A DNA stretch of 64,000 nucleotides from contig NZ_JACHWY010000001.1 in NCBI RefSeq assembly GCF_014191715.1, positions 744,001-808,000 on the forward strand, read 5' to 3'. Below, in pieces: positions 26,372 to 35,657 of this stretch (positions are counted from its first letter, which is position 1; the number at the start of each line of letters is the position of its first letter). The notes under the pieces were generated by a model that was given only the letters and a program-made list of their open reading frames with translations, was not told where the DNA came from and did not search any database. This stretch comes from Litorivivens lipolytica. GTDB lineage: Bacteria > Pseudomonadota > Gammaproteobacteria > Pseudomonadales > Spongiibacteraceae. Made by a program: the position numbers and the translations under genes.

Positions 26372-27899
26372 CTTGCATAGCCCTCCACACACGGGAATCG
26401 CGATCGTAAATGTCTTCTACAAAACGAATGTCGCCGGTCTCGTCATTCACGACAACCGTCCAGTACAGCAGGTGAACCGGCACTTTCTGGGCCAATCTGA
26501 CCGTCGTTTCCTTGCCGGATTCCACGATGTCTTCAATTTTTTTGCGACCCCACCCCGGCGAGCCCTGTAGCACCCAAACCGCCAAATCCAGCGGATCATT
26601 GACCCGAATACAGCCGGAGGAAAAATCGCGCCGGGTTTTGCTGAACAAATCCCGCGAAGGCGTATCGTGGAGATAGACCTGATGCTCGTTGGGGAACATG
26701 AACTTAACCCGGCCCAGTGCATTTTTCGCTCCCGGCGACTGTCGCACCCGGTATGGAAACCTGGACGAGCTTACGCTCTGCCAGTCAACGCTCCCGGGAT
26801 CGATAGGACGGCCATCGGTATCCAGAATCTGATAGCCCATATCAGTGAAAATACCGGGGTCAGCCTGAAATTTTGGCAGCAGATCGAGGCGCGCCAGCTT
26901 CCGCGGGGTCTCCCACCAGGGGTTAAGCACCAGATAGGACATTGAGCCGGAAAATACCGGCGTCTGCCGATAGGGCCGACCGACCACCACATCATAGATC
27001 TCCGTTACCTCGGCCCCTTCATGAGTTTCCAGTCGGTAATCGGCGATATTGACGCGGATATGTCGATGCCCCAGATCATCCGGCAGCCAGCGCCAGCGCT
27101 CCAGATTCACCTTGATCTGCTGCACCCGCTCGGCGGCGCTGAGATTCAGCTTTCGCAAGGTGCTCGGCCCGACGATGCCGTCTGGCTCGAGATTAGCGCG
27201 CCGTTGAAAAGTCTTTACCGCCTGTAAAAGCGCATCGTTATAGAAATCCGGATCGCCATCGAGATCAACCAGATCACCACTGGCGATCAATCGCTCCCGC
27301 AAGGAGGCAATGCGCGATGACCTCTCGCCCGGCTTCATCGCCGGGCCGGGAGGCACCTGCGACCAGGCGCCCTCCCGGGCAATAATTTCGTAGCGAATCA
27401 GCGCTTCCCTGAGGCGGTGGTAGCGTGGCTGAGCAGGAGCCAAAGCCTCCAGCGAGCGCGCGATATCGCTGTCTTTCTGTTCCAGAAAATAGGTTGCCAG
27501 ATCACGCTCGCGCCCTTTGGCGGTCCAGGTCGGCTCGAGAGTCACGGGGTTCACCATGCCGCCGAGCAAGTGGCCAGCCAGTGTCAGATAGGCGTCGGTC
27601 GCGTAAACCTCTCGAGCGACCGGATCGGTATCCGCTGCAATGAGTTGTCGTCGATGATAGTCATCAGGCGTTAGGCCGTGCGTGGCACTGTTTCGAATTG
27701 CATCGAGCAGCGCATCCAGACGCGGTACGTCCCAGTGTGGCCCAGCAGCCATATCGTAAACACGCAGCACAGAAGCCGGCGCATACAGACCACCGCTCTG
27801 GGCCAGAAGGTTCGCCTGCTCGATGGTTGAAGCGCCGAAGGCTCTTAAGGAGAACAGGACAAGGAAGACAGGTACAAAAATGAAAGGACGGAAAGTCAT
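26364..27899 (-). CDS. L,D-transpeptidase (LdtD/YcbB family)
   Basis: A 511-residue periplasmic enzyme that makes mDAP-mDAP crosslinks in peptidoglycan. Signal peptide (MTFRPFIFVPVFLVLFSLRA), a helical domain, a peptidoglycan-binding motif (VKTFQRRANLEPDGIVGPSTL, about 225-250) and the YkuD catalytic domain. The catalytic Cys is in SSGCIRV (about residue 428), and HDTPSRDLF supplies the His. I use the ATG at 27899; a TTG 33 bases upstream also exists and neither has a strong ribosome binding site. It overlaps the MepK-like gene by eight bases, so a synthase and the matching crosslink hydrolase are coexpressed. Confidence 0.92.
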   Translation of the reverse strand: MTFRPFIFVPVFLVLFSLRAFGASTIEQANLLAQSGGLYAPASVLRVYDMAAGPHWDVPRLDALLDAIRNSATHGLTPDDYHRRQLIAADTDPVAREVYATDAYLTLAGHLLGGMVNPVTLEPTWTAKGRERDLATYFLEQKDSDIARSLEALAPAQPRYHRLREALIRYEIIAREGAWSQVPPGPAMKPGERSSRIASLRERLIASGDLVDLDGDPDFYNDALLQAVKTFQRRANLEPDGIVGPSTLRKLNLSAAERVQQIKVNLERWRWLPDDLGHRHIRVNIADYRLETHEGAEVTEIYDVVVGRPYRQTPVFSGSMSYLVLNPWWETPRKLARLDLLPKFQADPGIFTDMGYQILDTDGRPIDPGSVDWQSVSSSRFPYRVRQSPGAKNALGRVKFMFPNEHQVYLHDTPSRDLFSKTRRDFSSGCIRVNDPLDLAVWVLQGSPGWGRKKIEDIVESGKETTVRLAQKVPVHLLYWTVVVNDETGDIRFVEDIYDRDSRVWRAMQGE

Positions 27900-27974
27900 A
27901 GGACGACAGAAGGCTCTAACGCGAAGCAACAATCGCCAGCCTAGCCCGTTTATCTGGGCTTTGCGAGGGGAAAA

Positions 27975-28286
27975 TTACAGCATCACACCGACTTCGCGTC
28001 CTTCCTCAATCAACGGATACACCCGCAATCGTCGGCAGCTTTCTTCGGTTGTCGCCAGCACCGCGCCGCTGCTGAGATTGAATTGATACTGGTGATGGGG
28101 ACAGGTAATCGTGTCGCCGAAAATCGTTGCGTCGATCAAGCTATGTTCGCGGTGGGGGCAAAAGGATTCGACCAGAAAGCGTTCACCTTCTTCCTGCACC
28201 AGGAGCAGGTGGTGGTCATCAATCTTGAAAGTCTTGCGATAGCCGTCGTGGAGGTTAATCAGTTTTTCCAGCGCAAAGTACCGCAT
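27975..28286 (-). CDS. Rieske-type [2Fe-2S] protein
   Basis: A 103-residue single-domain Rieske protein. The cluster ligands are C43 and H45 (CPHREH) and C62 and H65 (CPHHQYQFN), which places it with ferredoxin-like subunits of ring-hydroxylating or nitrite-reductase systems. No signal or membrane segment. No partner oxygenase or reductase gene is adjacent, so its electron donor and acceptor are unknown. The ATG has GGAG ten bases upstream. Confidence 0.85.
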   Translation of the reverse strand: MRYFALEKLINLHDGYRKTFKIDDHHLLLVQEEGERFLVESFCPHREHSLIDATIFGDTITCPHHQYQFNLSSGAVLATTEESCRRLRVYPLIEEGREVGVML

Positions 28287-28308
28287 GTAGGAGAACTCCC
28301 GAGAGCCA

Positions 28309-28328
28309 TTGGGTTGATCTTAACCCAA
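28309..28328. promoter_or_regulatory. Perfect dyad upstream of the Rieske gene
   Basis: TTGGGTT (28309-28315) and AACCCAA (28322-28328) flank six bases, 22 bp upstream of the Rieske ATG. On size and position this could be an operator or an early leader hairpin. No regulator has been identified. Confidence 0.3.
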
Positions 28329-28388
28329 GCGGCCCACGGGCGTCACGGCAGTGGCAGCCTATTCAGGAGAGCCACCTCAGGAAAGGAG

Positions 28389-28625
28389 TCAGCCGGCGTC
28401 GTAAAAATTGCTACGACCTTCTGCGGCCTTGGCCGTTCTGCCATTTTCCTCGTCGCACTTGTTGGGATCGTTGCCGCAGAGATCGCAAACATAATCCGGC
28501 TCATTCAGGGCATTGCCGACGCCCCCGCAGGAACCTTTGATGGGCTTGCGTCCCATCAGCACGCCAATCGCCATCATCGCGACCAGAAATAACATGACCA
28601 CAAACGTTAATAACAGCATCTTCAT
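28389..28625 (-). CDS. nqrM: NqrM, Na+-NQR maturation factor (DUF539)
   Basis: A 78-residue protein with one N-terminal transmembrane helix and four conserved Cys (C33, C47, C50, C57) in GSCGG and VCDLCGNDPNKC. NqrM is needed to assemble the Na+-translocating NADH:quinone reductase, probably by delivering iron for the Cys-ligated centre between NqrD and NqrE. It lies downstream of apbE at the end of the nqr operon, 27 bp away, as in many marine gammaproteobacteria. The start is ATG. Confidence 0.92.
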   Translation of the reverse strand: MKMLLLTFVVMLFLVAMMAIGVLMGRKPIKGSCGGVGNALNEPDYVCDLCGNDPNKCDEENGRTAKAAEGRSNFYDAG

Positions 28626-28652
28626 AACATCACCTCTGCCCTACCATACGCC

Positions 28653-29675
28653 TTAATCGAGGTAGGGTTCAAATGCCTTGCTCCAGCGAGTCGAAAAACC
28701 CGCATCGGTTTTTTCGATCACATAAACCGCGAGATTGTGGGTCTCCGCCAGCGTCAGAGCCTTGTCAGCGCCCAGCACCAGAAAGCCGGTCGCGAGCGCA
28801 TCTGCATAGCCCGCCGTTTCCGCGATCACCGTAACCGAGGCCGTAGTGTGATCTATCGGGTAACCGGTTTTGGGATCAAGGGTATGGGAATAGCGCTTTC
28901 CGTTTTCCTCGAAATAATTGCGGTAGTCACCCGACGTCGCGAGGCCAACACCATTAACGCGAATCGCCTGTTGCACACCGCCTGCTAGGCCTTTCGGCTT
29001 TTCAATGCCGACTCGCCAATCGTCACCCCGCGGGCTCTTACCGGCAGCACGGATTTCACCTCCGATTTCCACCAGATAATTTGCAACCTGCTGACGATCA
29101 AGCCATTCCGCTACGATATCTACACCGTAGCCCTTGGCTACGCCGGACAGATCAACCATAACCGGTTGCTTTAGCTTGATTCGCGGTTCCGTGAGATCCA
29201 GTTGAATATGCTTGAAACCGGTTTCTTTCAGTGCGGCCTCTATCGCCGATGCTGCTGGAACCTGCTGCGGCCGACGCTCGGCGCCAAACCCCCAAAGATC
29301 CACCAAGGGAGACACGGTGACATCAAAGGCACCGCCGGTCAGCCAGTTGACCTCAAGGCTGATCAGAAGCATCTCAGATAAGGTTTGACTGATATCCTGC
29401 CACTCATCCAGCGGCATGGCCGACAGCGCATTGACTTCTGACTTGGGCTCATAGGTCGACGCAATCTGATTGAAGATATCCAACAGTGCATCAAGCTGTT
29501 CCTGAGCTTCGTCGTCATCAAAACCCTTCGGTGGCAGCAGTGTGACCTGATACCGGGTGCCCATGGTCTCACCCTGCAGCTGGACAACGTCAGGCGAACG
29601 ATCACAGCCTGCCAGAACGAAAAAGAGCAGCCCGAGAGCTGCTCCTTGCATAAGGCGTTTGAAGAAATCAGCCAC
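28653..29675 (-). CDS. apbE: FAD:protein FMN transferase (ApbE), lipoprotein
   Basis: A periplasmic lipoprotein of about 340 residues that attaches FMN covalently to threonines of NqrB and NqrC. The GTG at 29675 gives a lipoprotein signal with lipobox LAGC (C24); a longer GTG at 29711 lies deeper inside nqrF and is less likely. ApbE features are [12 protein letters not shown] near the start, [11 protein letters not shown], the FAD-binding [12 protein letters not shown] and [11 protein letters not shown]. It overlaps the nqrF end by about eight bases, so supply of the cofactor is tied to the pump. Confidence 0.93.
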   Translation of the reverse strand: MADFFKRLMQGAALGLLFFVLAGCDRSPDVVQLQGETMGTRYQVTLLPPKGFDDDEAQEQLDALLDIFNQIASTYEPKSEVNALSAMPLDEWQDISQTLSEMLLISLEVNWLTGGAFDVTVSPLVDLWGFGAERRPQQVPAASAIEAALKETGFKHIQLDLTEPRIKLKQPVMVDLSGVAKGYGVDIVAEWLDRQQVANYLVEIGGEIRAAGKSPRGDDWRVGIEKPKGLAGGVQQAIRVNGVGLATSGDYRNYFEENGKRYSHTLDPKTGYPIDHTTASVTVIAETAGYADALATGFLVLGADKALTLAETHNLAVYVIEKTDAGFSTRWSKAFEPYLD

Positions 29676-30891
29676 CGAAATCGTCCAGCAGAATGTTTTC
29701 TTTCTCGACACCGAGATCTTCCAGCATCTTGATACAGGCGGCGTTCATCATCGGCGGTCCACACATGTAGAACTCGCAGTCTTCCGGCGCCGGGTGGTCA
29801 CGCAGGTAGTTATCGTAGAGTACCTGGTGAATAAAGCCTTTCAGGCCATTCCAGTTGTCTTCAGGAAGTGGGTCAGACAGGGCCAGATGCCAGGTGAAGT
29901 TCTCGTTCTCTTCCGCCAGCTTGTCGAACTCTTCCACGTAGAAGGCTTCGCGCATAGAGCGGGCGCCGTACCAGAAAGAGATCTTGCGCGTGCTGCTGAG
30001 GCGCTTGAGCTGGTCAAAGATGTGCGAACGCATGGGCGCCATACCGGCACCACCACCAATAAAGACCATTTCCGCATCGGTTTCCTTGGCGAAGAACTCA
30101 CCAAACGGACCGTAGACTTTCACCTTGTCACCGGGCTTCAGGTTAAACACCCAGGACGACATGATGCCGGGTGGAACCGTCAGGTCACTCGGGTGCGGCG
30201 TAGCACAGCGAATGTTGAACTTAACAAGACCCTTTTCTTCAGGGTAGTTCGCCATGGAGTAAGCGCGAATGGTTGTTTCGTCGCACTTGGATTCCAGATC
30301 CAGAAAACCGAACTTCTTCCAGTCATCCAGATACTCTTCCTGAATATCAAAATCCTTGTATTTAACCAGGTGCGGCGGACATTCCAGCTGCACATAACCA
30401 CCGGCGCGGAAGTCGACGTTTTCACCTTCTGGCAGACGCAGGGTCAGCTCTTTGATAAAGGTGGCGACGTTCGGGTTGGATTCAACCGTACACTCCCACT
30501 GCTTAACCCCGAAGACTTCTTCCGGAATCTCGATTTTCATATCCTGCTTGACCGGAGTCTGGCAGGACAGACGCCAGCCCTGGCGGGCTTCGCGTGGTGT
30601 AAAGTGAGCTTCTTCGGTCGGCAGCATGGAGCCACCGCCCTCTTCCACGATGCATTTACACTGGGCACAGCTACCGCCGCCACCACAGGCAGATGCCAGG
30701 AAGAGGTTGTTGGAGGCCAGGGTACCGAGCAGCTTGTCGCCAGCCGGAACCGTTATGGTTTTCTCGCCATTAATTTCGATGTTCACATTGCCAGAGCTCA
30801 CCAAACGCGAGCGGGCAAACAGGATCACGGCAACCAGCGATAGCACCACTACCGTGAACATGCTGACACCGAGAACGATTACTGTATTCAT
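29668..30891 (-). CDS. nqrF: Na+-NQR subunit F (NADH dehydrogenase, 2Fe-2S, FAD)
   Basis: The 407-residue entry subunit, which oxidises NADH and passes electrons into the pump. It has one N-terminal membrane helix, a ferredoxin domain with [12 protein letters not shown], then a ferredoxin-reductase module with FAD-binding [11 protein letters not shown] and NADH-binding [13 protein letters not shown], ending DDFGG. Length matches Vibrio NqrF (408). The start is ATG, with GGGGAG 11 bases upstream. Confidence 0.97.
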   Translation of the reverse strand: MNTVIVLGVSMFTVVVLSLVAVILFARSRLVSSGNVNIEINGEKTITVPAGDKLLGTLASNNLFLASACGGGGSCAQCKCIVEEGGGSMLPTEEAHFTPREARQGWRLSCQTPVKQDMKIEIPEEVFGVKQWECTVESNPNVATFIKELTLRLPEGENVDFRAGGYVQLECPPHLVKYKDFDIQEEYLDDWKKFGFLDLESKCDETTIRAYSMANYPEEKGLVKFNIRCATPHPSDLTVPPGIMSSWVFNLKPGDKVKVYGPFGEFFAKETDAEMVFIGGGAGMAPMRSHIFDQLKRLSSTRKISFWYGARSMREAFYVEEFDKLAEENENFTWHLALSDPLPEDNWNGLKGFIHQVLYDNYLRDHPAPEDCEFYMCGPPMMNAACIKMLEDLGVEKENILLDDFGG

Positions 30892-30912
30892 ACTACGTCA
30901 GTCTCCCCTCGG

Positions 30913-31521
30913 TTACAGATCGATGCCGCCGAAGGACATAAAGCCCAACGACATCAAGCCAACAGTGATAAAGGTAATACCCAGACCGCGCAGGCCCTCG
31001 GGTACATCACTGTATTTCATTTTTTCACGGATACCGGCCAGCGCAACGATCGCCAACGCCCAGCCGGTACCGGCGCCAGCGCCGTAAACCACTGACTCAG
31101 CGAGGTTGTAGTCACGCTCTACCATAAACAGCGAGGCACCCATGATGGCGCAGTTTACGGTGATCAGTGGCAGGAACACGCCCAGCGCGCTGTAGAGCGC
31201 AGGCACGTATTTATCCAGGAACATTTCCATGATCTGAACAATCGCCGCGATAACACCGATGTAGCTCAGCAAACCGAGGAAGCTCAGGTCCACATCTGGG
31301 TAACCGGCCCAGGCCAGTGCGCCGTCAGCCAGCAGGTTGGTATAGATCAGATTGTTCACCGGTACAGTGATGGTCAGTACCACGATAACCGCGATCCCCA
31401 GACCCAGTGCCGCCTGAATTTTTTTCGAGATTGCCAGGAAGGTACACATGCCCAAGAAGAAGGCCAAGGCCATGTTCTCGATAAAAACCGAGCGAATAAA
31501 GAGGCTCAGATAGTATTCCAT
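30913..31521 (-). CDS. nqrE: Na+-NQR subunit E
   Basis: A 202-residue integral membrane subunit, six helices, homologous to NqrD and RnfA. With NqrD it holds an iron centre in the membrane between two Cys (here CAIMGASL and the CTFLA segment). Begins [20 protein letters not shown], a strong family signature. Its ATG follows the nqrD stop with no gap. Confidence 0.97.
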   Translation of the reverse strand: MEYYLSLFIRSVFIENMALAFFLGMCTFLAISKKIQAALGLGIAVIVVLTITVPVNNLIYTNLLADGALAWAGYPDVDLSFLGLLSYIGVIAAIVQIMEMFLDKYVPALYSALGVFLPLITVNCAIMGASLFMVERDYNLAESVVYGAGAGTGWALAIVALAGIREKMKYSDVPEGLRGLGITFITVGLMSLGFMSFGGIDL

Positions 31522-32181
31522 TTACACGGCCTCCTGCGCACGAGTGTTAGAACAGATCTTGAATTCAGGTTCTTCCACCTGATCTTTCTTCCAAGCCCGC
31601 AGTCCCCAGATGAAAAAGCCAATCAGGAAGAAAGCACTCGGGGGAAGCAGCATCATACCGTTAGGTACATACCAGCCGCCGTTGTTGACAGTTTCCAGAA
31701 TCTGAATACCGAACAGGCTGCCGGAACCGAAGAGCTCGCGGAAGAAAGCAACGAAAAGCAAAACCACACTGTAGCCAAGGCCGTTGCCGATACCGTCGAT
31801 GAAGCTCGCCACTGGGCCATTCTTCATGGCAAAACCTTCAGCGCGCCCCATAACGATACAGTTGGTAATAATCAGACCGACAAATACCGACAGTTGCTTA
31901 CTGATGGTAAAGAAGTAGGCCTTGAGCACCTGATCCACCACGATTACCAGAGAAGCAATGATGACCATCTGCACGATAATACGGATACTGCTCGGAATAT
32001 GGTGACGGATGCTTGATACCGCCAGGTTTGAGAATGCGGTAACGGCAATAACCGATACACACATAACCAGTGTGACGTTCAGGCTGGAGGTAACCGCCAG
32101 CGCGCTACAGATGCCAAGAATCTGCAGGGCAATCGGGTTGTTGTTGAATACTGGCCCCGTAAGGGTTTCCTTCATCGACAC
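31522..32181 (-). CDS. nqrD: Na+-NQR subunit D
   Basis: A 219-residue membrane subunit (RnfE-like), with [20 protein letters not shown] at the N-terminus and [19 protein letters not shown] in the middle. The start is GTG at 32181, chosen over an ATG two codons later because GGGGAGG sits seven bases upstream of the GTG. It follows nqrC by two bases. Confidence 0.97.
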   Translation of the reverse strand: MSMKETLTGPVFNNNPIALQILGICSALAVTSSLNVTLVMCVSVIAVTAFSNLAVSSIRHHIPSSIRIIVQMVIIASLVIVVDQVLKAYFFTISKQLSVFVGLIITNCIVMGRAEGFAMKNGPVASFIDGIGNGLGYSVVLLFVAFFRELFGSGSLFGIQILETVNNGGWYVPNGMMLLPPSAFFLIGFFIWGLRAWKKDQVEEPEFKICSNTRAQEAV

Positions 32182-32183
32182 GA

Positions 32184-32966
32184 TTACGCCTCCCCTGACT
32201 TCAAGTTAGCCAGAAACTGTTTGTAGCCCATTTCACCCATCCAGAACTGCACGAGGTTGGTGACACCGTTGCTGGTCAGAGTCGCACCGGACAAGCCGTC
32301 GACCTTGTGCTCAACATTGTTGGCGCCCGGATCAACGGCGCCCTTCACGACTTTAATCGCTACTTCACCGTCTTCATAGATTTCTTTACCGGGCCACAGG
32401 CCCTTCCACTTGGGGTTATCTACTTCACCGCCGAGGCCGGGCGTTTCGCCATGCTCGTAGAAGCCAAAACCCGCTACAGTGTTGAGATCAGACTCCAGTG
32501 CCAGAAATCCGTACAGAGTGGACCACAGACCGTAACCGTGTACCGGCAGGATGATCTTGTCCAACTCACCGTCTTTCTCTACGAGATAGACAATGCTGTA
32601 ATTTTCGCGGCGAGAGATATTGGCCTGATCTTCTGCATCGCTCAATTCAACCGAGGTGTTCGGGTCCTTGGCTATTTTGCGCTGCTCAAAGTTTTTCGGG
32701 TCGAACTTATCGGTATAAGTGCCCTGCTGCAGATCGACGATGCGCGGAGTAATCTTGGAGGCGTAGACCTCCTCGATTTCCGCACTGCTCTGACCCGGCT
32801 CCAGCATACCGGCGGCCGCCAAAATGTTGCTCTTGCGATCCAGCGCCTTGTTTTTGACCTGGGCCGGCTTCAGCAGTACCGCTGCACTGGAAACCACCAG
32901 TGAGCAGACGATACAGAGAGCAACGGCGACTACCAGCGTCTTCTTGATGGTATCGTTACTAGCCAC
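32184..32966 (-). CDS. nqrC: Na+-NQR subunit C (covalent FMN)
   Basis: A 260-residue subunit with one N-terminal helix and a periplasmic FMN domain. The FMN attachment motif is SGATLTS (Thr modified by ApbE). The start is GTG at 32966 with GGAGG seven bases upstream, giving (M)[12 protein letters not shown] as in Vibrio (257 residues). It overlaps nqrB by eight bases. Confidence 0.96.
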   Translation of the reverse strand: MASNDTIKKTLVVAVALCIVCSLVVSSAAVLLKPAQVKNKALDRKSNILAAAGMLEPGQSSAEIEEVYASKITPRIVDLQQGTYTDKFDPKNFEQRKIAKDPNTSVELSDAEDQANISRRENYSIVYLVEKDGELDKIILPVHGYGLWSTLYGFLALESDLNTVAGFGFYEHGETPGLGGEVDNPKWKGLWPGKEIYEDGEVAIKVVKGAVDPGANNVEHKVDGLSGATLTSNGVTNLVQFWMGEMGYKQFLANLKSGEA

Positions 32967-34158
32967 GCGCGAGCCTCCGTTTGATATTTGCTTCGACAAC
33001 GAAGTGGTCGATCAGCGGTGAGAACAGGTTGGCAAACAGAATTGCCAGCATCATGCCTTCCGGGAATGCCGGGTTCACGACGCGAATCAGAACGACCATC
33101 ACACCGATCAGGGCACCAAAGATCCACTTGCCGGTATTGGTCATGGACGCCGATACGGGGTCGGTTGCCATAAAGATCATGCCGAAGGCAAAACCGCCAA
33201 CCACCAGATGCCACTGCCAGGGCAGTGCAAACATTGGGTTGGTGGAATCGATGGCATTGAACAGGGATGACAGCGCCACCATGCCGATCATCACACCGGC
33301 AACAATGCGCCAGGAAGCGATGCGGGTCCACAGCAAGAAGGCACCACCAATCAGAATCGCCAGCGTCGAGGTTTCACCGATAGAACCCGGGATGGTACCT
33401 AGGAAAGAATCCCACCAGCTGAAGGTGTTTTGCAGCGTGGCTACGCCCTCACTGGCCGCAATCGACAGTGCAGTCGCGCCGGTGTAACCATCAACTGCTG
33501 TCCATACCGCGTCGCCACTCATGGCCGCCGGGTAGGCGAAGAACAGGAAAGCACGACCGGTCAGCGCCGGGTTCAAGAAGTTTTTGCCAGTACCGCCAAA
33601 GACTTCTTTACCGACGACCACACCAAAGGTGATGCCCAGTGCCACCATCCACAGCGGGATTGTGGGCGGACAGGTCAGCGCGAACAGAATAGAGGTAACA
33701 AAGAAGCCTTCATTCACTTCGTGGCCGCGCTTCATGGCGAACAGGACTTCCCAGAAGCCGCCCACTACAAACGTGACGAAGTAAACCGGAGCAAAGTACC
33801 AGAAGCCGTACCAGAAGTTATCCCACAAACTGGCCGGATCATTGCCAGCCAGCGCGGCGATCAGCGGTGTGCGCCAGTCGGCGTTCATCGCAGCACCGGT
33901 CTCCAGCAGAATGGAGTTGGCCTGGTAGCCCACGTTCCACATACCAAAGAACATGGCCGGGAAGGTACAGAACCAGACCGTAATCATGATGCGTTTCAGG
34001 TCGATGCCGTCTCGCACATGAGCGGTGGTCTTGGTGGTAGACCCGGGTGAATAGAAAATGGTATCAACCGCCTCATAGAGGGCGTACCACTTTTCGTAGC
34101 GACCGCCCTTATGAAAGTGCGGCTCCATCGAATCGAGTAATTTTCGCAGCCCCATCAT
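32959..34158 (-). CDS. nqrB: Na+-NQR subunit B (covalent FMN, membrane core)
   Basis: A 399-residue membrane subunit with about ten helices, binding a covalent FMN and riboflavin and forming part of the Na+ channel and ubiquinone site. The FMN Thr lies in YTGATALS. The segment [24 protein letters not shown] is highly conserved (split here by my reading; core [11 protein letters not shown]). The ATG shares one base with the nqrA stop. Confidence 0.96.
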   Translation of the reverse strand: MMGLRKLLDSMEPHFHKGGRYEKWYALYEAVDTIFYSPGSTTKTTAHVRDGIDLKRIMITVWFCTFPAMFFGMWNVGYQANSILLETGAAMNADWRTPLIAALAGNDPASLWDNFWYGFWYFAPVYFVTFVVGGFWEVLFAMKRGHEVNEGFFVTSILFALTCPPTIPLWMVALGITFGVVVGKEVFGGTGKNFLNPALTGRAFLFFAYPAAMSGDAVWTAVDGYTGATALSIAASEGVATLQNTFSWWDSFLGTIPGSIGETSTLAILIGGAFLLWTRIASWRIVAGVMIGMVALSSLFNAIDSTNPMFALPWQWHLVVGGFAFGMIFMATDPVSASMTNTGKWIFGALIGVMVVLIRVVNPAFPEGMMLAILFANLFSPLIDHFVVEANIKRRLARG

Positions 34159-35492
34159 TAACCCTCATGCTCGATACGCGTGAGGTTCTCACGCAGAATC
34201 GGACCATATTCGTATTTGCCTGGGCACACGTAGGTGCACAGCGCGAGATCTTCTTCATCCAGCTCCAGTGCGCCGAGTGACTGAGCCATCTGGGTGTCAC
34301 CCACGATCAGTGAACGCAGCAGCTGAGTCGGCAGAATGTCCAGCGGCATGATGTTTTCATACACACCTACCGGCACCATGGCACGCTCACTACCATTGGT
34401 ATTGGTGCTAAAGTTGAACAGACGCTTTGGCGCAAACTGGGACAGGTAAATTTTCAGCGTGGAGTGTTTCTGGGTACCCGGCGACAGCCAGCCCATAAAT
34501 TCACGCTCGGTGCCCTCTTTCAGCACACTGACCTGATTATGGAAGCGACCGAGGTAGGCAACCGGGCCACGCGCGGTGCGACCGCCCAGTACCGAACCGG
34601 AAATAACACGGTTGTCTTCGGGTTTGACCTGACCGGCGACCAGCTCGTCCAAGTGCGCGCCAACGCGGGTGCGAATCAGACGGGGATTTTCAACCTGCGG
34701 GCCGGCCAGCGCGATCACGCGCTCGGTCCACAATTGACCAGTGGTGAACAGCTTGCCGATCGCAATGACGTCTTGATAGTCCACTGTCCATGCGACTTTC
34801 TTGCTGGAGGCTCCCAGCAAGTAGTGCACGTGCGTGCCGGGCAGACCAGCCGGGTGCGGACCAGCGAATTCTTCTACCTTGGCCGACGCCGCTTCGGGGA
34901 TATCAGCACCCGGCGCCTTGCACACGAACAGGTTGCTGTTCAAGCGCGACAGAACTTTCAGGCCGTTAACAAAATCGTCGCGCTGCTCGGCAATCACCAC
35001 CTGCGGGTCACCCGCCAGCGGGCGCGTATCCATGGCATTGACGAAAATCGCAGCCGCTGAGGCGTCAACGGCGGGCGTCTTGCTGAAAGGACGCGTGCGC
35101 AATGCAGTCCACAGACCGGACTCGATCAGCTTGCTGCGAACCGCCGATTCTTCAAGAGTCTCCAGTTGAGACGCTTCCACTTTGCCAAAATCGACAAAGT
35201 CGTCGTCTTCCACGTCGATGACCACAGACTGCAGCACCCGGCGCTCGCCGCGATTGATCGCGGACACCACACCGGTCGCGGGCGCTGTAAAGCGCACACC
35301 TGCGGTTTTCTTGTCGGTAAACAGTAATTGACCGGTTTTAACCCGATCACCCACCGACACTTCCATCGTCGGCTTCATACCCACGTAGTCGAAACCGACC
35401 ACCGCGACCGTGCGAACCTTCGGGCCAGCATCTATCTGCTGAGCCGGGGCGCCGGTGATGGGCAAATCCAGACCCTTACTAATCTTGATCAT
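34158..35492 (-). CDS. nqrA: Na+-NQR subunit A
   Basis: A 444-residue cytoplasmic-side subunit, first gene of the nqr operon. The ATG at 35492 gives the family N-terminus [16 protein letters not shown], near the 446 of Vibrio; the 12-codon longer reading is not used. It contains barrel-sandwich (biotinyl-like) motifs ([18 protein letters not shown]) and ends [19 protein letters not shown]. It lies 165 bp downstream of the GAPDH gene, with three hairpins between (35528-35647). Confidence 0.97.
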   Translation of the reverse strand: MIKISKGLDLPITGAPAQQIDAGPKVRTVAVVGFDYVGMKPTMEVSVGDRVKTGQLLFTDKKTAGVRFTAPATGVVSAINRGERRVLQSVVIDVEDDDFVDFGKVEASQLETLEESAVRSKLIESGLWTALRTRPFSKTPAVDASAAAIFVNAMDTRPLAGDPQVVIAEQRDDFVNGLKVLSRLNSNLFVCKAPGADIPEAASAKVEEFAGPHPAGLPGTHVHYLLGASSKKVAWTVDYQDVIAIGKLFTTGQLWTERVIALAGPQVENPRLIRTRVGAHLDELVAGQVKPEDNRVISGSVLGGRTARGPVAYLGRFHNQVSVLKEGTEREFMGWLSPGTQKHSTLKIYLSQFAPKRLFNFSTNTNGSERAMVPVGVYENIMPLDILPTQLLRSLIVGDTQMAQSLGALELDEEDLALCTYVCPGKYEYGPILRENLTRIEHEG

Positions 35493-35527
35493 CAGCCTGC
35501 CTAGCACTCTTGTTAATGCGAAAGCCA

Positions 35528-35548
35528 TTGGCTCGCAGGACGAGCCAA
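35528..35548. promoter_or_regulatory. Hairpin in the nqrA leader
   Basis: TTGGCTCG-CAGGA-CGAGCCAA, an eight-base perfect stem with a five-base loop, ending 36 bases upstream of the nqrA ATG. Read along the minus strand it is followed by GGCTTTCGC, not a T-run, so it is a weak terminator at best; an operator or leader structure is as likely. Confidence 0.35.
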
Positions 35549-35625
35549 CCGTTTGAGGGGGACGACACTCAGCAGCCCAGCGGTGACCCGCTGCGCTGCA
35601 AACTTGCCGGAGAGTTGCTGCTGCA

Positions 35626-35647
35626 CGGTAAGCTCCCCAACTTACCG
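35626..35647. terminator. Hairpin just after the GAPDH stop
   Basis: CGGTAAG-CTCCCCAA-CTTACCG, a seven-base stem with an eight-base loop, about 10 bp past the GAPDH stop on the minus strand. No T-run follows. It may end or protect the gap transcript. A smaller dyad, CAGCGG-TGAC-CCGCTG, lies at 35578-35593. Confidence 0.35.
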
Positions 35648-35657
35648 CACCCAGAAA

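Noticed and set aside
29557-30843. A 428-codon plus-strand frame opposite nqrF and apbE
   Set aside because: Both sense genes are complete and conserved; no ribosome site or motif supports the antisense frame.
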